A DNA stretch of 64,000 nt. It comes from an uncultured Clostridia bacterium. Lineage in GTDB: Bacteria; Bacillota; Clostridia; Christensenellales; Borkfalkiaceae. The first letter of the stretch is position 1. Every line of letters starts with the position of its first letter. The stretch covers positions 28,446 through 92,445 of the forward strand of contig CANRAD010000006.1 in assembly GCA_947628505.1 (NCBI GenBank), given 5' to 3'. The translations under genes and the position numbers were made by a program. Of this stretch, positions 7,794 through 16,500 are shown in pieces. The notes under the pieces were generated by a model. It made no database searches. It was not told where the DNA came from and worked only from the letters and a program-made list of their open reading frames with translations.

Positions 7794-8390
7794 ATGAACA
7801 AAATCAACGGTTACACGGAAGAGGAGGCGAAGCGCCTCGTCAACTTCATAAGCGAAGGCAGAAAACGCGGGCAAACGCTCACGGGGCTGTTCGAAAGCTA
7901 TGCCGCAAAGACGGGCAGAGCCAAGGGCAGCGTGAGAAATTACTACTATGCGCTTTTGAGATGCACGGGCGACAAGCGCGTTAAGGAGTTGCTTTCCGGG
8001 AAAAATCTCAAAGCCGAAAAAATTCTGCCCTTCTCCGAAGAGGAGACGGACAGGATACTTAAAGAGATACTCATAAGAAAGAGCAAGGGCGCGTCCGTGA
8101 GAAAGGCCGTTCTGGGGCTCGCCGGCGGCGACGACAAACTTATGCTCCGCTATCAGAACAAATATCGCAACGTGCTCACGAAACAGCCCGAGAGAATAGA
8201 GAAACTTATGAAAGAATGTGGACTCGGGTACGACGACGAAGCCAAGAAAAAACTCGAAGAGGAGATAAACGGACTGTACGACAGACTGGCGTCGTCTCTT
8301 AAAGAGGAAAACAAGCGGCTCGCTTCTCTCGTCAAAAAACTTACCGACGAAAACGCCCTTTTGAAGTTGCAGATAAAGAATATACGTTGA
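7794..8390 (+). CDS. Tandem Myb/SANT-like DNA-binding protein with coiled coil
   Basis: 198 residues. Two similar units are visible. The first is YTEEEAKRLVNFISEGRKRG followed by FESYAAKTGRAKGSVRNYYY. The second is FSEEETDRILKEILIRKSKG followed by VRKAVLGLAGGDDKLMLRYQ. Each has the acidic start, spaced hydrophobic helix and RxxGSVRNYYY-like third helix of Myb/SANT or RsfA-type HTH domains. The last ~50 residues (EEINGLYDRLASSLKEENKR onward) form a predicted coiled coil for dimerisation. Likely a transcription regulator; the target is unknown. GGAGG lies upstream of the ATG at 7794. Confidence 0.7.
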   Translation: MNKINGYTEEEAKRLVNFISEGRKRGQTLTGLFESYAAKTGRAKGSVRNYYYALLRCTGDKRVKELLSGKNLKAEKILPFSEEETDRILKEILIRKSKGASVRKAVLGLAGGDDKLMLRYQNKYRNVLTKQPERIEKLMKECGLGYDDEAKKKLEEEINGLYDRLASSLKEENKRLASLVKKLTDENALLKLQIKNIR

Positions 8391-8395
8391 GAAAA

Positions 8396-8429
8396 GCGGC
8401 GGGAGAGCGCAAATGCGCTCTCCCGCCGC
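8396..8429 (+). terminator. Strong hairpin after the Myb-like gene
   Basis: Perfect 15-bp stem GCGGCGGGAGAGCGC with loop AAAT, 6 bases after the stop. There is no immediate U-run, so termination is likely but not certain. Confidence 0.65.
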
Positions 8430-8540
8430 ACGATATTGCGCTGTTTTTGGGCGGCGGAGAGTAAAATATTTACATTCATATCCGCGGAGACTTCCGCCCA
8501 TACTGTTTTCAGGGGCAACGCCCCGCACACGGGAGGAAGA

Positions 8541-8735
8541 ATGGAAAAGTTCATACTCGGCCTTGCCATAGGTATGGCGGGCGGCGCGATAATAGTGGCT
8601 AATAACTGTAAGCTCAGAAATCTCGTGAAGAAAAATCAGGAAGATTTCATGCAGAAAGCCGAAAATTATATAGACACTAAGCTCGAGGAACTCGAAAAAA
8701 ACGGCAAAAAGACCTCTTCTAAGAGTTCCGAATAA
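8541..8735 (+). CDS. Small single-pass membrane protein (YtxH-like)
   Basis: 64 residues. The N-terminus FILGLAIGMAGGAIIVAN is a Gly-rich hydrophobic segment resembling the YtxH/general-stress type anchor. It is followed by a Lys/Glu-rich amphipathic helix (KNQEDFMQKAENYIDTKLEE) and a Lys/Ser tail. The ATG at 8541 has GGAGG about 6 bases upstream, whereas the longer reading from 8436 adds an implausible tail. Function unknown. Confidence 0.7.
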   Translation: MEKFILGLAIGMAGGAIIVANNCKLRNLVKKNQEDFMQKAENYIDTKLEELEKNGKKTSSKSSE

Positions 8736-8737
8736 AA

Positions 8738-8773
8738 AAATATTGCCGCGGAGTATTTCGCGGCAATATTTTT
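8738..8773 (+). terminator. Rho-independent terminator
   Basis: Stem AAATATTGCCGCG / CGCGGCAATATTT with T-rich 3' flank directly after the small membrane protein gene. Confidence 0.88.
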
Positions 8774-8774
8774 A

Positions 8775-8803
8775 TTGAAAGACGGGGAGTTTTGTGGTAA
8801 AAT
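8775..8803 (+). promoter_or_regulatory. ruvX promoter predicting a leaderless mRNA
   Basis: TTGAAA (8775-8780), 17-base spacer, TAAAAT (8798-8803). Only 6 bases separate the -10 from the ruvX ATG, so transcription should start at or next to the A of ATG. No Shine-Dalgarno precedes the gene. Confidence 0.75.
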
Positions 8804-8809
8804 AAACGT

Positions 8810-9241
8810 ATGGAAAGATACGTTGCTTTCGATATCGGCGATAAAAGGGTGGGCGTTGCGGTCTCCGATCCGTTCAACAGCTATGCTTTGCCTTCGCTCA
8901 CGTATGTGCGAAAAGGCTTTTCCGCCGACGTCGAAGCGCTTATCGCCGTCGCAAAAGAAAAAGGCGCCACGAAGATAATCTGCGGATTGCCCGTAAACGC
9001 CGACGGCTCCGAATCGGTGCAGACGGCCAAGACGGCGCGCTTTATAGAGGCGCTGCGCGAAAAGTCGCCTTGCCCCGTGGAGTGTTGCGACGAGCGCTAT
9101 ACCACGGAGATGGCGCATGAAACGCTGATATCGGAGGGTATGGCGCGGCAAAAGCGGAAAAATTACGTAGACGCTCTGGCCGCCGCCAACATTCTCGACG
9201 GGTATCTCGCGCAAATCAGAAAAAAGGAGATAAAAAAATGA
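8810..9241 (+). CDS. ruvX: Putative pre-16S rRNA nuclease / Holliday junction resolvase-like RuvX (YqgF)
   Basis: 143 residues, RNase H fold. VAFDIGDKRVGVAVSD supplies the first catalytic Asp (D8), KIICGLPVNADGSES is the second conserved segment, VECCDERYTTEMA carries the conserved E/D-R-T/Y motif and KNYVDALAAANIL the final Asp. YqgF proteins act in 5' end processing of 16S rRNA and possibly in recombination. The gene overlaps the following DUF1292 gene by 4 bases (ATGA), a pairing common in Firmicutes. Confidence 0.94.
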   Translation: MERYVAFDIGDKRVGVAVSDPFNSYALPSLTYVRKGFSADVEALIAVAKEKGATKIICGLPVNADGSESVQTAKTARFIEALREKSPCPVECCDERYTTEMAHETLISEGMARQKRKNYVDALAAANILDGYLAQIRKKEIKK

Positions 9242-9522
9242 GCGAAGAAGAGTTTGAGGATGAGGACAACGAGATAATAGAGCTTGTGGACGACGAGGGG
9301 AAGATAGTGAAATTCAAGCTCCTCGACGTAACGGAGTACAAGGGCGAGAAATACACGCTGCTGCTCGCCGCCGAACCGGACGACGAAATAGCCGAGGACG
9401 AAGTGCTCATATTCCGTCTCAACGAAAAAGAGGAGATCCTCGAACCGATAGAGGACGAAGATCTCTTGCAGGAAGTTTTCGATTTTTACTGCGCCGAGGC
9501 GGACGAAGAGTCGGAAAATTGA
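9238..9522 (+). CDS. DUF1292 (YrzB-like) acidic protein
   Basis: 94 residues, very acidic. It shows the DUF1292 pattern: IIELVDDEGKIVKFKLLDV, EYKGEKYTLLLAAEPD, and a central EVLIFRLNEKEEILEPIEDE. No catalytic residues are known for the family. Translationally coupled to ruvX by ATGA overlap, with AAAGGAG upstream inside ruvX. Role unknown; widely conserved next to ruvX in Firmicutes. Confidence 0.9.
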   Translation: MSEEEFEDEDNEIIELVDDEGKIVKFKLLDVTEYKGEKYTLLLAAEPDDEIAEDEVLIFRLNEKEEILEPIEDEDLLQEVFDFYCAEADEESEN

Positions 9523-9525
9523 GAG

Positions 9526-9554
9526 TTGACAAAAATGCGTAAAAGTAATATAAT
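9526..9554 (+). promoter_or_regulatory. Consensus promoter of the DtxR-like gene, leaderless layout
   Basis: Exact TTGACA (9526-9531), 17 bases, exact TATAAT (9549-9554); ATG follows after 6 bases. It starts 3 bases after the DUF1292 stop. Confidence 0.88.
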
Positions 9555-9560
9555 TACTCT

Positions 9561-9923
9561 ATGAAACGCAACAGATCGACAGAAGATTATCTTGAATGTA
9601 TCCTTCTTTTGTCTCAACGCTCCGAATACGTTCATCGGGTGGACGTTGCGAGGAAAGTGGGCGTTTCTCAGCCTGCCGTGCAGAAAGCCGTTAAGATTCT
9701 GCAAGCGAGCGGGTTTGTGGAATGTGAGGGCATGCATATATACCTTACGCGAAAGGGCGAGGAGTATGCCGCGCGGGTGTACGACAGACACTGCACTTTA
9801 AAGGAGTTTTTGGAAAAACTCGGAGTGAACGCCGCCGACGCGGAAGCGGACGCATGCGAGATGGAGCACGTCATTTCCGAAGCCGCGTTCGAGGCGATTA
9901 AAAATTTTGTAAAGAGCAATTGA
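9561..9923 (+). CDS. DtxR/MntR-family metal-responsive regulator
   Basis: 120 residues. Winged HTH: STEDYLECILLLSQRSEYVH, RVDVARKVGVSQPAVQKAVK, LQASGFVECEGMHIYLTRKG. It is followed by the DtxR dimerisation/metal region: YDRHCTLKEFLEKLGV, then ADACEMEHVISEAAFEAIK with Cys, Glu and His in the positions that bind Fe or Mn in the family. It lacks the SH3-like third domain, as in short MntR/IdeR-like proteins. A perfect-consensus promoter and absent ribosome site imply a leaderless transcript. No metal transporter is adjacent. Confidence 0.9.
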   Translation: MKRNRSTEDYLECILLLSQRSEYVHRVDVARKVGVSQPAVQKAVKILQASGFVECEGMHIYLTRKGEEYAARVYDRHCTLKEFLEKLGVNAADAEADACEMEHVISEAAFEAIKNFVKSN

Positions 9924-9952
9924 AAAGCCGCGCAATACCGCGGCTTTTTTAA
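9924..9952 (+). terminator. Terminator of the DtxR-like gene
   Basis: Stem AAAAGCCGCG / CGCGGCTTTT plus further Ts just after the stop. Confidence 0.88.
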
Positions 9953-9997
9953 TTTGTTTTCCGTCATTCGGAAAATTCCCCTTTCCGGGAGCAACAA

Positions 9998-10032
9998 GGC
10001 GCCGAAGCGTTCGCAAAGAACGCTTCGGCGCC
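9998..10032 (-). terminator. Perfect hairpin after the sugar kinase gene
   Basis: 15-bp perfect arms GGCGCCGAAGCGTTC / GAACGCTTCGGCGCC with loop GCAAA, 8 bases past the minus-strand stop. No clear U-run; likely terminator or mRNA 3' stabiliser. Confidence 0.6.
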
Positions 10033-10040
10033 CGTAAGTT

Positions 10041-11078
10041 TTATCTTCTTATTTCATATTCCTGATTCATGAGCTTGATTATCGACTCTTCGTCGTCGGT
10101 GATATTGAAATCGCCATGCATCGTGTGCTTGATGACGGACGACGCCACCGCAAAGTTTACGATATCGTCGGGCTTCATATGCCGCATTATGGCGTAAATC
10201 ATGCCGCTTGCAAAGGCGTCGCCGCCGCCCACGCGGTCGAGGATATTGAAGCGGAAAGTGCGGCTTTCATAGGTCTCGCCGTCATACCAGAGGAAAGCTT
10301 TGAGGCTGTTTTCGCTGCCGGAATGAACATAGCGCACGTGTCTGCCGATGGCCTTTATGTCGAACCGCTTCGAAATCTCGCGGAAAATTCTGTCCTGCTC
10401 TTTATACGAAGGGTTCATTGAAAGTCCGTCTTTCATATCCTTGCCGTCGGGCCCGGGAAGATTGAGCGGCTCTATGCCGAAGAGCACGTCGACGTAAGGA
10501 AGATATTCGGTTATGCAGTCGCGCGCTTCCTGCCAGCCCCAGAGCGCGGAACGGAAGTTGCAGTCGAAGCTCACCGTCAGTCCGAGTTCCTTTGCCGCTT
10601 GCAAGGCATAGGTTATGAGGTTGCGGCAGTTCTGCGAAAGCGCGGGCGTTATGCCGGAAAGGTGAAGCCACGTGAAGCCTTCGAGCTTCTTTTTGAAATC
10701 CACCTTGGAGAAGTCGTAAGTGGCGAAGGACGAATCCTTTCTGTCGTAGGTTACTTTCGAGGAGCGCACGCCGAAGCCCTCTTCGAGGAAATATATGCCC
10801 ATTCTTCCGCTGTCGGAATAGATGCAAGGCGAGCAATGCACGTCGTTGGAGCGGAGATATCTTATCGCGGCTTTGCCTATCGACGAATCGGGCACTACGG
10901 TGAAATAAGAGGAATCTACGCCGAGGTTGGCGAGCGCCGCCGCAACATTGGCTTCCGCGCCGCCGTAAGTAACTTTAAACTCGTCGGTGGTCCTTATCTT
11001 TTCGTAATTGGGGGGCGAGAGCCTGAGCAACAGCTCGCCCATGGTTATAAACTTGATATTTTCTTTATTTTCAATCAT
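10041..11078 (-). CDS. PfkB-family sugar kinase, 2-keto-3-deoxygluconate kinase-like
   Basis: 345 residues. Ribokinase fold: start FITMGELLLRLSPP, signature 1 YGGAEANVAAALANLG (near residue 40-55), and signature 2 with the anion hole and catalytic Asp, DRVGGGDAFASG (near residue 280). The GELLLRL-PP and EANVA variants are typical of KDG kinases that phosphorylate 2-keto-3-deoxygluconate; substrate is inferred. On the minus strand a TATAAT and a GGGGGA ribosome site precede the ATG. It is divergent from the 2-hydroxyacid dehydrogenase gene across a palindrome, which would fit shared control of a sugar-acid pathway. Confidence 0.85.
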   Translation of the reverse strand: MIENKENIKFITMGELLLRLSPPNYEKIRTTDEFKVTYGGAEANVAAALANLGVDSSYFTVVPDSSIGKAAIRYLRSNDVHCSPCIYSDSGRMGIYFLEEGFGVRSSKVTYDRKDSSFATYDFSKVDFKKKLEGFTWLHLSGITPALSQNCRNLITYALQAAKELGLTVSFDCNFRSALWGWQEARDCITEYLPYVDVLFGIEPLNLPGPDGKDMKDGLSMNPSYKEQDRIFREISKRFDIKAIGRHVRYVHSGSENSLKAFLWYDGETYESRTFRFNILDRVGGGDAFASGMIYAIMRHMKPDDIVNFAVASSVIKHTMHGDFNITDDEESIIKLMNQEYEIRR

Positions 11079-11181
11079 AAAAATTCCCCCGGATTTTCAT
11101 TCGGCAACATTATATCATTATTTTTTATATTTGTACATACCCAAATCGAAAAAATAATTGCTTTTTTTATGCGGTTCTGTT

Positions 11182-11206
11182 AATATATTCATCGGATGAA
11201 TATATT
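11182..11206. promoter_or_regulatory. Perfect palindrome between divergent genes (putative operator)
   Basis: AATATATTCAT - CGG - ATGAATATATT, 11-bp perfect arms, followed by a further partial copy (ATATTCATACGGATG). It lies 20 bases before the dehydrogenase ATG and 104 bases from the kinase start. Candidate regulator binding site; the regulator is not visible. Confidence 0.65.
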
Positions 11207-11226
11207 CATACGGATGTGAAAGAGAT

Positions 11227-12171
11227 ATGAAGATAGCCGTAAACGTCAGCGCGATAACCAACGGGGATATGGATTTCTCGGAGTTCGACGCGCTCGGCGA
11301 AGTCAGATATTTCGGCGAACTCACGCGCGGGGAGTTGAAAGAATTGATAAAAGACTGCGACGCGCTTGTAGTCAACAAAGTAGAGGTGGACGGCGAACTT
11401 ATTGCCGCGTGTCCTTCTTTGAAATACGTCGGCACGTTTGCCACGGGATATAACGTCATAGACATATCCGCTTGCCGCAAACGCGGGATAACGGTGTGCA
11501 ACGTTCCCGATTATTCCACGAACCCCGTTTCCCAGCACGTATTCGCCCTGCTTTTGGCGCTCTACGGCAAGCTGAGGGAATATTCGGCCTCGGTGGATAA
11601 CGGCGATTGGGTGAGGAGCAAAACGTTTACCTATTTCCCCTGGCCCACGAGCGAGCTGTACGGCAAAAAGTTCGGCGTGGTGGGATACGGAAATATAGGT
11701 TCGAAAGTGGCGAAAATAGCCGAGGCGTTCGGCGCGGAGCCCCTCGTTTATACCCGCACGAAACCTTCGGACTGCCCTTACAGATTGGTAACGTTCGAAG
11801 AAATTCTGGAAGAAAGCGACGTTCTCTCTTTGCATTGTCCGTTGACGGCGCAGACGGAGAAGATGATTAACGCCAAAACGATATCCGCAATGAAGACGGG
11901 CGCCGTGCTCATAAACACCGCCCGCGGCGGCCTCATAGACGAAGAGGCGCTGGCGTGCGCCCTCAGAACGGGCAAGCTGGCGGGCGCCGGGCTGGACGTG
12001 GTTTCCGTGGAGCCCATGCTCGCGGACAACCCCCTTCTCGGCGTCGGAAACTGTATAATAACCCCGCATATAGGCTGGGTGGCGAGGGAGACGAGGCAGA
12101 GACTTTTGCATATCGCGGCGGACAATCTCAAATCGTTCATCGAGGGCCGGCCGAAAAACGTAGTAAGCTGA
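11227..12171 (+). CDS. D-isomer 2-hydroxyacid dehydrogenase (glycerate/hydroxypyruvate type)
   Basis: 314 residues. Rossmann loop VVGYGNIGSKVAKIA (near residue 155), catalytic Arg in NTARGGLIDE (near 227), Glu in SVEPM (near 260), and His in ITPHIGW (near 280). NAD-dependent reduction of 2-keto acids such as hydroxypyruvate or glyoxylate is expected. The wide active-site helices and the SxxVxxHVFALLLAL segment fit the glycerate dehydrogenase subgroup; substrate is not proven. GAAAGAGA is a weak ribosome site. Shares its upstream region with the divergent KDG-kinase-like gene. Confidence 0.9.
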   Translation: MKIAVNVSAITNGDMDFSEFDALGEVRYFGELTRGELKELIKDCDALVVNKVEVDGELIAACPSLKYVGTFATGYNVIDISACRKRGITVCNVPDYSTNPVSQHVFALLLALYGKLREYSASVDNGDWVRSKTFTYFPWPTSELYGKKFGVVGYGNIGSKVAKIAEAFGAEPLVYTRTKPSDCPYRLVTFEEILEESDVLSLHCPLTAQTEKMINAKTISAMKTGAVLINTARGGLIDEEALACALRTGKLAGAGLDVVSVEPMLADNPLLGVGNCIITPHIGWVARETRQRLLHIAADNLKSFIEGRPKNVVS

Positions 12172-12227
12172 AAAAACGCGGGACGGAACAGACGCCGTCT
12201 CGCGTTTATATTTATCTCGTAAAATTC

Positions 12228-12253
12228 AAAAGGCGGCCTCGGCCGCCTTTTTA
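12228..12253. terminator. Bidirectional terminator
   Basis: AAAGGCGGCC / GGCCGCCTTT stem with T-rich ends between the converging dehydrogenase and lipoprotein genes. Confidence 0.85.
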
Positions 12254-13375
12254 TCATTTGTTCCAGAAAGTGCTGTTTATCGTATCCAGCTTATAGTCTA
12301 TGGTTCCGAGGCTGTACGGCAGAGGCGTGCTCAATCTCAAAAGCGTGGCTCTCGTTGTATTGTTGCGCTTGTTGTCTATGGCGGCGAACCAATATGTCTG
12401 CGAAACGCCGTGCAGTTCGCCGTCGTAATTGACGCTTATCGAAACGGTCTTCAAAGGCTGTTCCGTTTCGTCCTCGTTGAGCTTGGGAGTGAACAGATCG
12501 GCGGCTTTGAGTTTGTCCGCATAGTCTTTGCGCTCGTCGTCCGAAAGCGAGGCGTTGCCGCCGGAGAGCACATAGGTGTTTATGCCGGCGTTGGGAGTGT
12601 AGAAGTTGACGGCTTGCGAGAGCGAAGAGGAAAAGTTGCCCATCGCCCGCACGGCGATATCTATCTGGCACACGTCGAAGAGAGTGTTGTAAAGGCCGTC
12701 GAGATTGTCGCGCGTGCTCACCGTCTGCTTTCCGTCGGCGAGATTATCCGTCAGAACGGTTGTGTACTTAGAACCGGAATAGTTGTAGAACGTCTCGTAA
12801 GAGCGGTCCACTTCCACATACGTCTGCGAAAGGGAGCCCGCCTGATAGTTCGCGGGCGTGGCGCATTTCACCTCTTGTTTGCTGTAAAGCGGGCGGAGAT
12901 AGTTGGCCACGGGGAGGAAGTAACACTCGGTTACCATTTTCTGTTCCCCGAAAACTTTCTCGTTGCCGTTGTATTTGAAAGTAACGGAGTCCACCGAAAA
13001 TTCGGTCTTGTAATAATACGCCAGAACATCTCCCGTTGCAGAGGAGTTGGCATAGCCGCTCTTGTAGTTTTCGGGCATGCCGGGCAAGGTCGAATATTCG
13101 AAGTTTTTCGCGTAAAACTCCGTCGTGTAAGTGCCGGCGCCGTATTCCACCGAGTAGGTGGGATTGCCCGTCGAGGGCTTTCTGAACGAGACGGCGTAAG
13201 TCATCATCTCCTTGTCCGCATCGGTAAGCGTGGGCTGAATTCGGCCGAAAGTCGTATCGGCGTACCAATTTGATGCGAGAGAGGCTCTGTTCTTGTTCGA
13301 GCCGCCGCAACCGGCCGCCGTAAGCAGGCAACCGGCCGCCGTTATTGCCGCCAGAATTACAAAAGGTTTTTTCAT
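12254..13375 (-). CDS. Predicted lipoprotein, function unknown
   Basis: 373 residues. Signal peptide with lipobox LTAAGC, then GGSNKN linker, so lipid-anchored outside the membrane. The mature part is rich in Tyr, Thr, Ser and Asn, beta-strand-like, with no recognised domain. Visible strands include YSVEYGAGTYTTEFYAK and KTVSISVNYDGELHGVSQTY. It differs from the other two lipoproteins in the window. Its stop abuts the bidirectional terminator. No partner gene is obvious; the divergent gene is addB. Confidence 0.82.
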   Translation of the reverse strand: MKKPFVILAAITAAGCLLTAAGCGGSNKNRASLASNWYADTTFGRIQPTLTDADKEMMTYAVSFRKPSTGNPTYSVEYGAGTYTTEFYAKNFEYSTLPGMPENYKSGYANSSATGDVLAYYYKTEFSVDSVTFKYNGNEKVFGEQKMVTECYFLPVANYLRPLYSKQEVKCATPANYQAGSLSQTYVEVDRSYETFYNYSGSKYTTVLTDNLADGKQTVSTRDNLDGLYNTLFDVCQIDIAVRAMGNFSSSLSQAVNFYTPNAGINTYVLSGGNASLSDDERKDYADKLKAADLFTPKLNEDETEQPLKTVSISVNYDGELHGVSQTYWFAAIDNKRNNTTRATLLRLSTPLPYSLGTIDYKLDTINSTFWNK

Positions 13376-13465
13376 AATATATCCGTAAAAATGGTTATTT
13401 TCGAAATTACAGCGCTATTATAGCATATATTTTCGCAATTGTAAAAACTTTTATGCCACAAAATC

Positions 13466-13495
13466 TTTAAAATTATCCCGTCTTTGTGCTATAAT
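13466..13495 (+). promoter_or_regulatory. addBA promoter with -10 next to the start codon
   Basis: TTTAAA (13466-13471), 18 bases, TATAAT (13490-13495), 6 bases, ATG. No ribosome site; predicted leaderless mRNA. Confidence 0.7.
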
Positions 13496-13501
13496 GAACT
13501 T

Positions 13502-16500
13502 ATGATTTCCGCATACGAATGCGCGACGTTGCCCGTCGCCCTCGAAAAACTCAGAGACATATGCCTCGAAAACGAGCGAGCCGAAGTTAAGACGATAATT
13601 TTTTGCGAGGACAGACTCACTCTCGCCGCCGAACGCGCGGTTTGTTCGGCGGTGGGGGGAACCTTTTCTTCGTCGGTTTACACCTTCGCCCGTTTTCTCG
13701 CCTCCGAACGCGGCAAAAATCCCGCCGTGCTCTCCGAACAGGGCTCGGCTATGGCCGTCAGGAGGATAATCGACGGGAACAGAGGGAGTTTGCGCCTTTT
13801 CAGAAAACTCAACGCGGTCGCGGCGGCGCAGTCCGTGTACGATACGATAGCTCTGCTCTATTCTTCGCGGGTGAGCGCGGAGGACGTCAAAAGTGCGCTC
13901 GGCAAGAATTTTTCCGGCGCGACGGCCGATAAATTGCACGATATCGCACTTATTTACGAAAAATACGGCGAATACCTTGAAGAGAGCGGCAGAGAGGACA
14001 GAAACAGATACCTTAAACAACTTTCGGGGATAATCGGAACCAGCGGAAAAATAAAGAACAGCCGGGTTGTTTTTCTCGGATTTCAGGCGCTCACGCGCAC
14101 GGTCGCCGAGTGCGTGAAAGCGGCGTTCGCCGCGGCGGCGGACGTTACGGGGCTGTTCATAGGCGGCAAGGAAGATCTGTACGTCAACGAGGCGTTGACG
14201 GATTTCAGAAACGCGGCCGCCGAATTCGGCGGGGCGCAGGTATTCCCGGAGTGCGGCAAGCTCAACGGCTCGGCGGAGAGATTGAGAAAGGGGCTGTATA
14301 ACCCCGAGACGTTCTCCTCGGAGCCCGCAAACTGCGACGACGTGTTCATATTCGAGGCGGCGGACGAGGAAGAGGAGTTTGCGTATATCGCCGCAAATAT
14401 CAAAAAACACGTCCTCGACAAGGGCGAGAGATACGGTGCGATATCCGTAATGCTCCCCGATACGGGAGCGGGCGCGCGAACGCTGCAAAGGGTGTTTTCG
14501 CAGTACCGTATTCCCTATTATTGCGACAGGCGAATGCCGCTTATAGAGCATCCGCTGTGCACTTTCGTGTTCGCGTATCTCAATTGCGCGGTGTACGGCT
14601 GTTTGCCTCGGGACGTGGACGTCGTCGTGGCCGCTCCGTTCTTCCCGGCGGACAAAAAAGATAAAGATATATTCAGAAATTATCTTCTGAGATTGGCAAA
14701 TTACCGCGGCGGCGTGCGCCGCGTTCCCGACAGGGAAATAACGCTTTCCGCGGGTTTCGATCCGGAAGCAGTGGAGCGCGTGAGAAAAAAGTTCGAGGAA
14801 GGGCTCGCGGCGGTTTCGCCCTCCGCCGGCAAAAACGCGGCGCAGGGGATAAGGGAGTTGCTCTCGGCTTTCGGAGCCGAAGAGAAGCTCTCGTCGCTTG
14901 CAGCGGAGTTCGGAGACGACTATCCGGCCGCCTCGGCGTTCTGCGAGAGAATTTACGCCGGTGTTTCGGACGTTCTCGACGAGGCCGAGAGCCTCGCGGG
15001 AGATTTGCCGCAAAAGGAGTTTATATCCGTTTTGAAAAGCGGATTTTCGGCGTGCGAGATATCGATAATACCCCCCAAAGCGGACGCGGTGTTCGTGGGC
15101 GATCTTGCGGCCACGGCGAATACGGGCAGCAGCGTCGTGTTTGCCGCGGGGCTTACGGGGGACGCGCCGGGCGCGAGCGCCGACACCGCGCTTTTGACCG
15201 ACAGAGAGATAAACGCGCTCGCGGATATCGGCATAAACGTCGCGCCGAAGATATTGCAAGTAAATATGCGCAGAAGGGAGACGGCCGCGCTCAACGTGTG
15301 CGCTTTTCGCGAGGCGCTGTATCTCTCGTATCCGGTGCGTTCGGGCGGAGAAGAGTGCGGCAAGAGCGAGATAATATCTTACGCCGAGGCGCTTTTCAAA
15401 TCGCCTTCCGGCGGAAAACTCTCTCCCCTCAACGGCAGAAAGCTGGAAAAATCGGCAAAGGCCGTTCCCTATTATTCATGCGAACCTACGCCGGCGCTCA
15501 AACAGCTCGTTAAAAACCGCGCGCGTCCGGACGCCGTGGCGGCAATATACGAGGCGCTCTCGGAAAACGGCTTTTCGAAAGAGGCCGACGCGGCTGTCAA
15601 ATTGCCGCCCGAAAAGAGATTGTCGGGGGCGAAGGAGCTGTATTTCAGCTATAACGGCGTCTCTCCCACGGCGCTCGAAACTTATTTTTCGTGCCCGTAT
15701 CTGGCGTTCATGCGCCAAGGTCTGAAAGTGCAGGAGAGGGATGAAGGCGCGGTGCGCGCTCTCGACTCGGGCAATTTCATTCACTCCGTTTTGCAGGATA
15801 TAGCCGCGGAAATGGGCGCGTTTGAGGACGTGGAGGGGCTTGAAAAGCGCGCGGCGGAAATAGCCGAAGAGAAGCTCTCCAAGCCGCCTTACAAGGCGCT
15901 TGCCGACAGAAAAAGCGGGCAATATGCCGCCGCCAATTTAAAAGACGAGGCGGTCAAAGTCTGCAAGGGCGCGTATTTGCAACTGAAAAATTCCTCGTTC
16001 GCCGTGTCCGCCGTCGAAGCGCAGTGCAGAATAAATCTGCCGATGGGCGTGAACGTGTTCGGGCGCATAGACAGAGTGGACGTCTGCGGCGACATGGTGA
16101 GGATTATCGATTATAAGACGGGAACGATTGATTGTTCGCCCTCGAAATATTATACGGGTTCGAAATTGCAGTTGCCGCTGTATCTTCTCGCCGCGGCCGA
16201 GGGCAAACGCGCGGTCGGAGCCTATTATTTCCCCGCCGCGGTGGAATACCGCGAAAAGCAGGACGGCGTTTTCAGACTGCAAGGGTTCATGGACGGCGGC
16301 GAGGACGTCGTAAGGGCCTCCGACGGCAACGTAAAGCAAGGGGAAAAGTCGGAATATTTCGACGCGTATCTGAACGGAAGAAAGATAGAGAGCGCCATGG
16401 GCGGCGAAGAGTTCGCGTACTTTCTCGGCTATTCGAAATTGGTGGCGGGGAAGGGCGCGGCCGAGATGATGTCCGGCAACATAGCGCCCTCTCCGGCGGG

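Noticed and set aside
13451..15259. 602-residue antisense frame over addB
   Set aside because: Same shadow effect; addB has clear nuclease and Fe-S motifs on the other strand.
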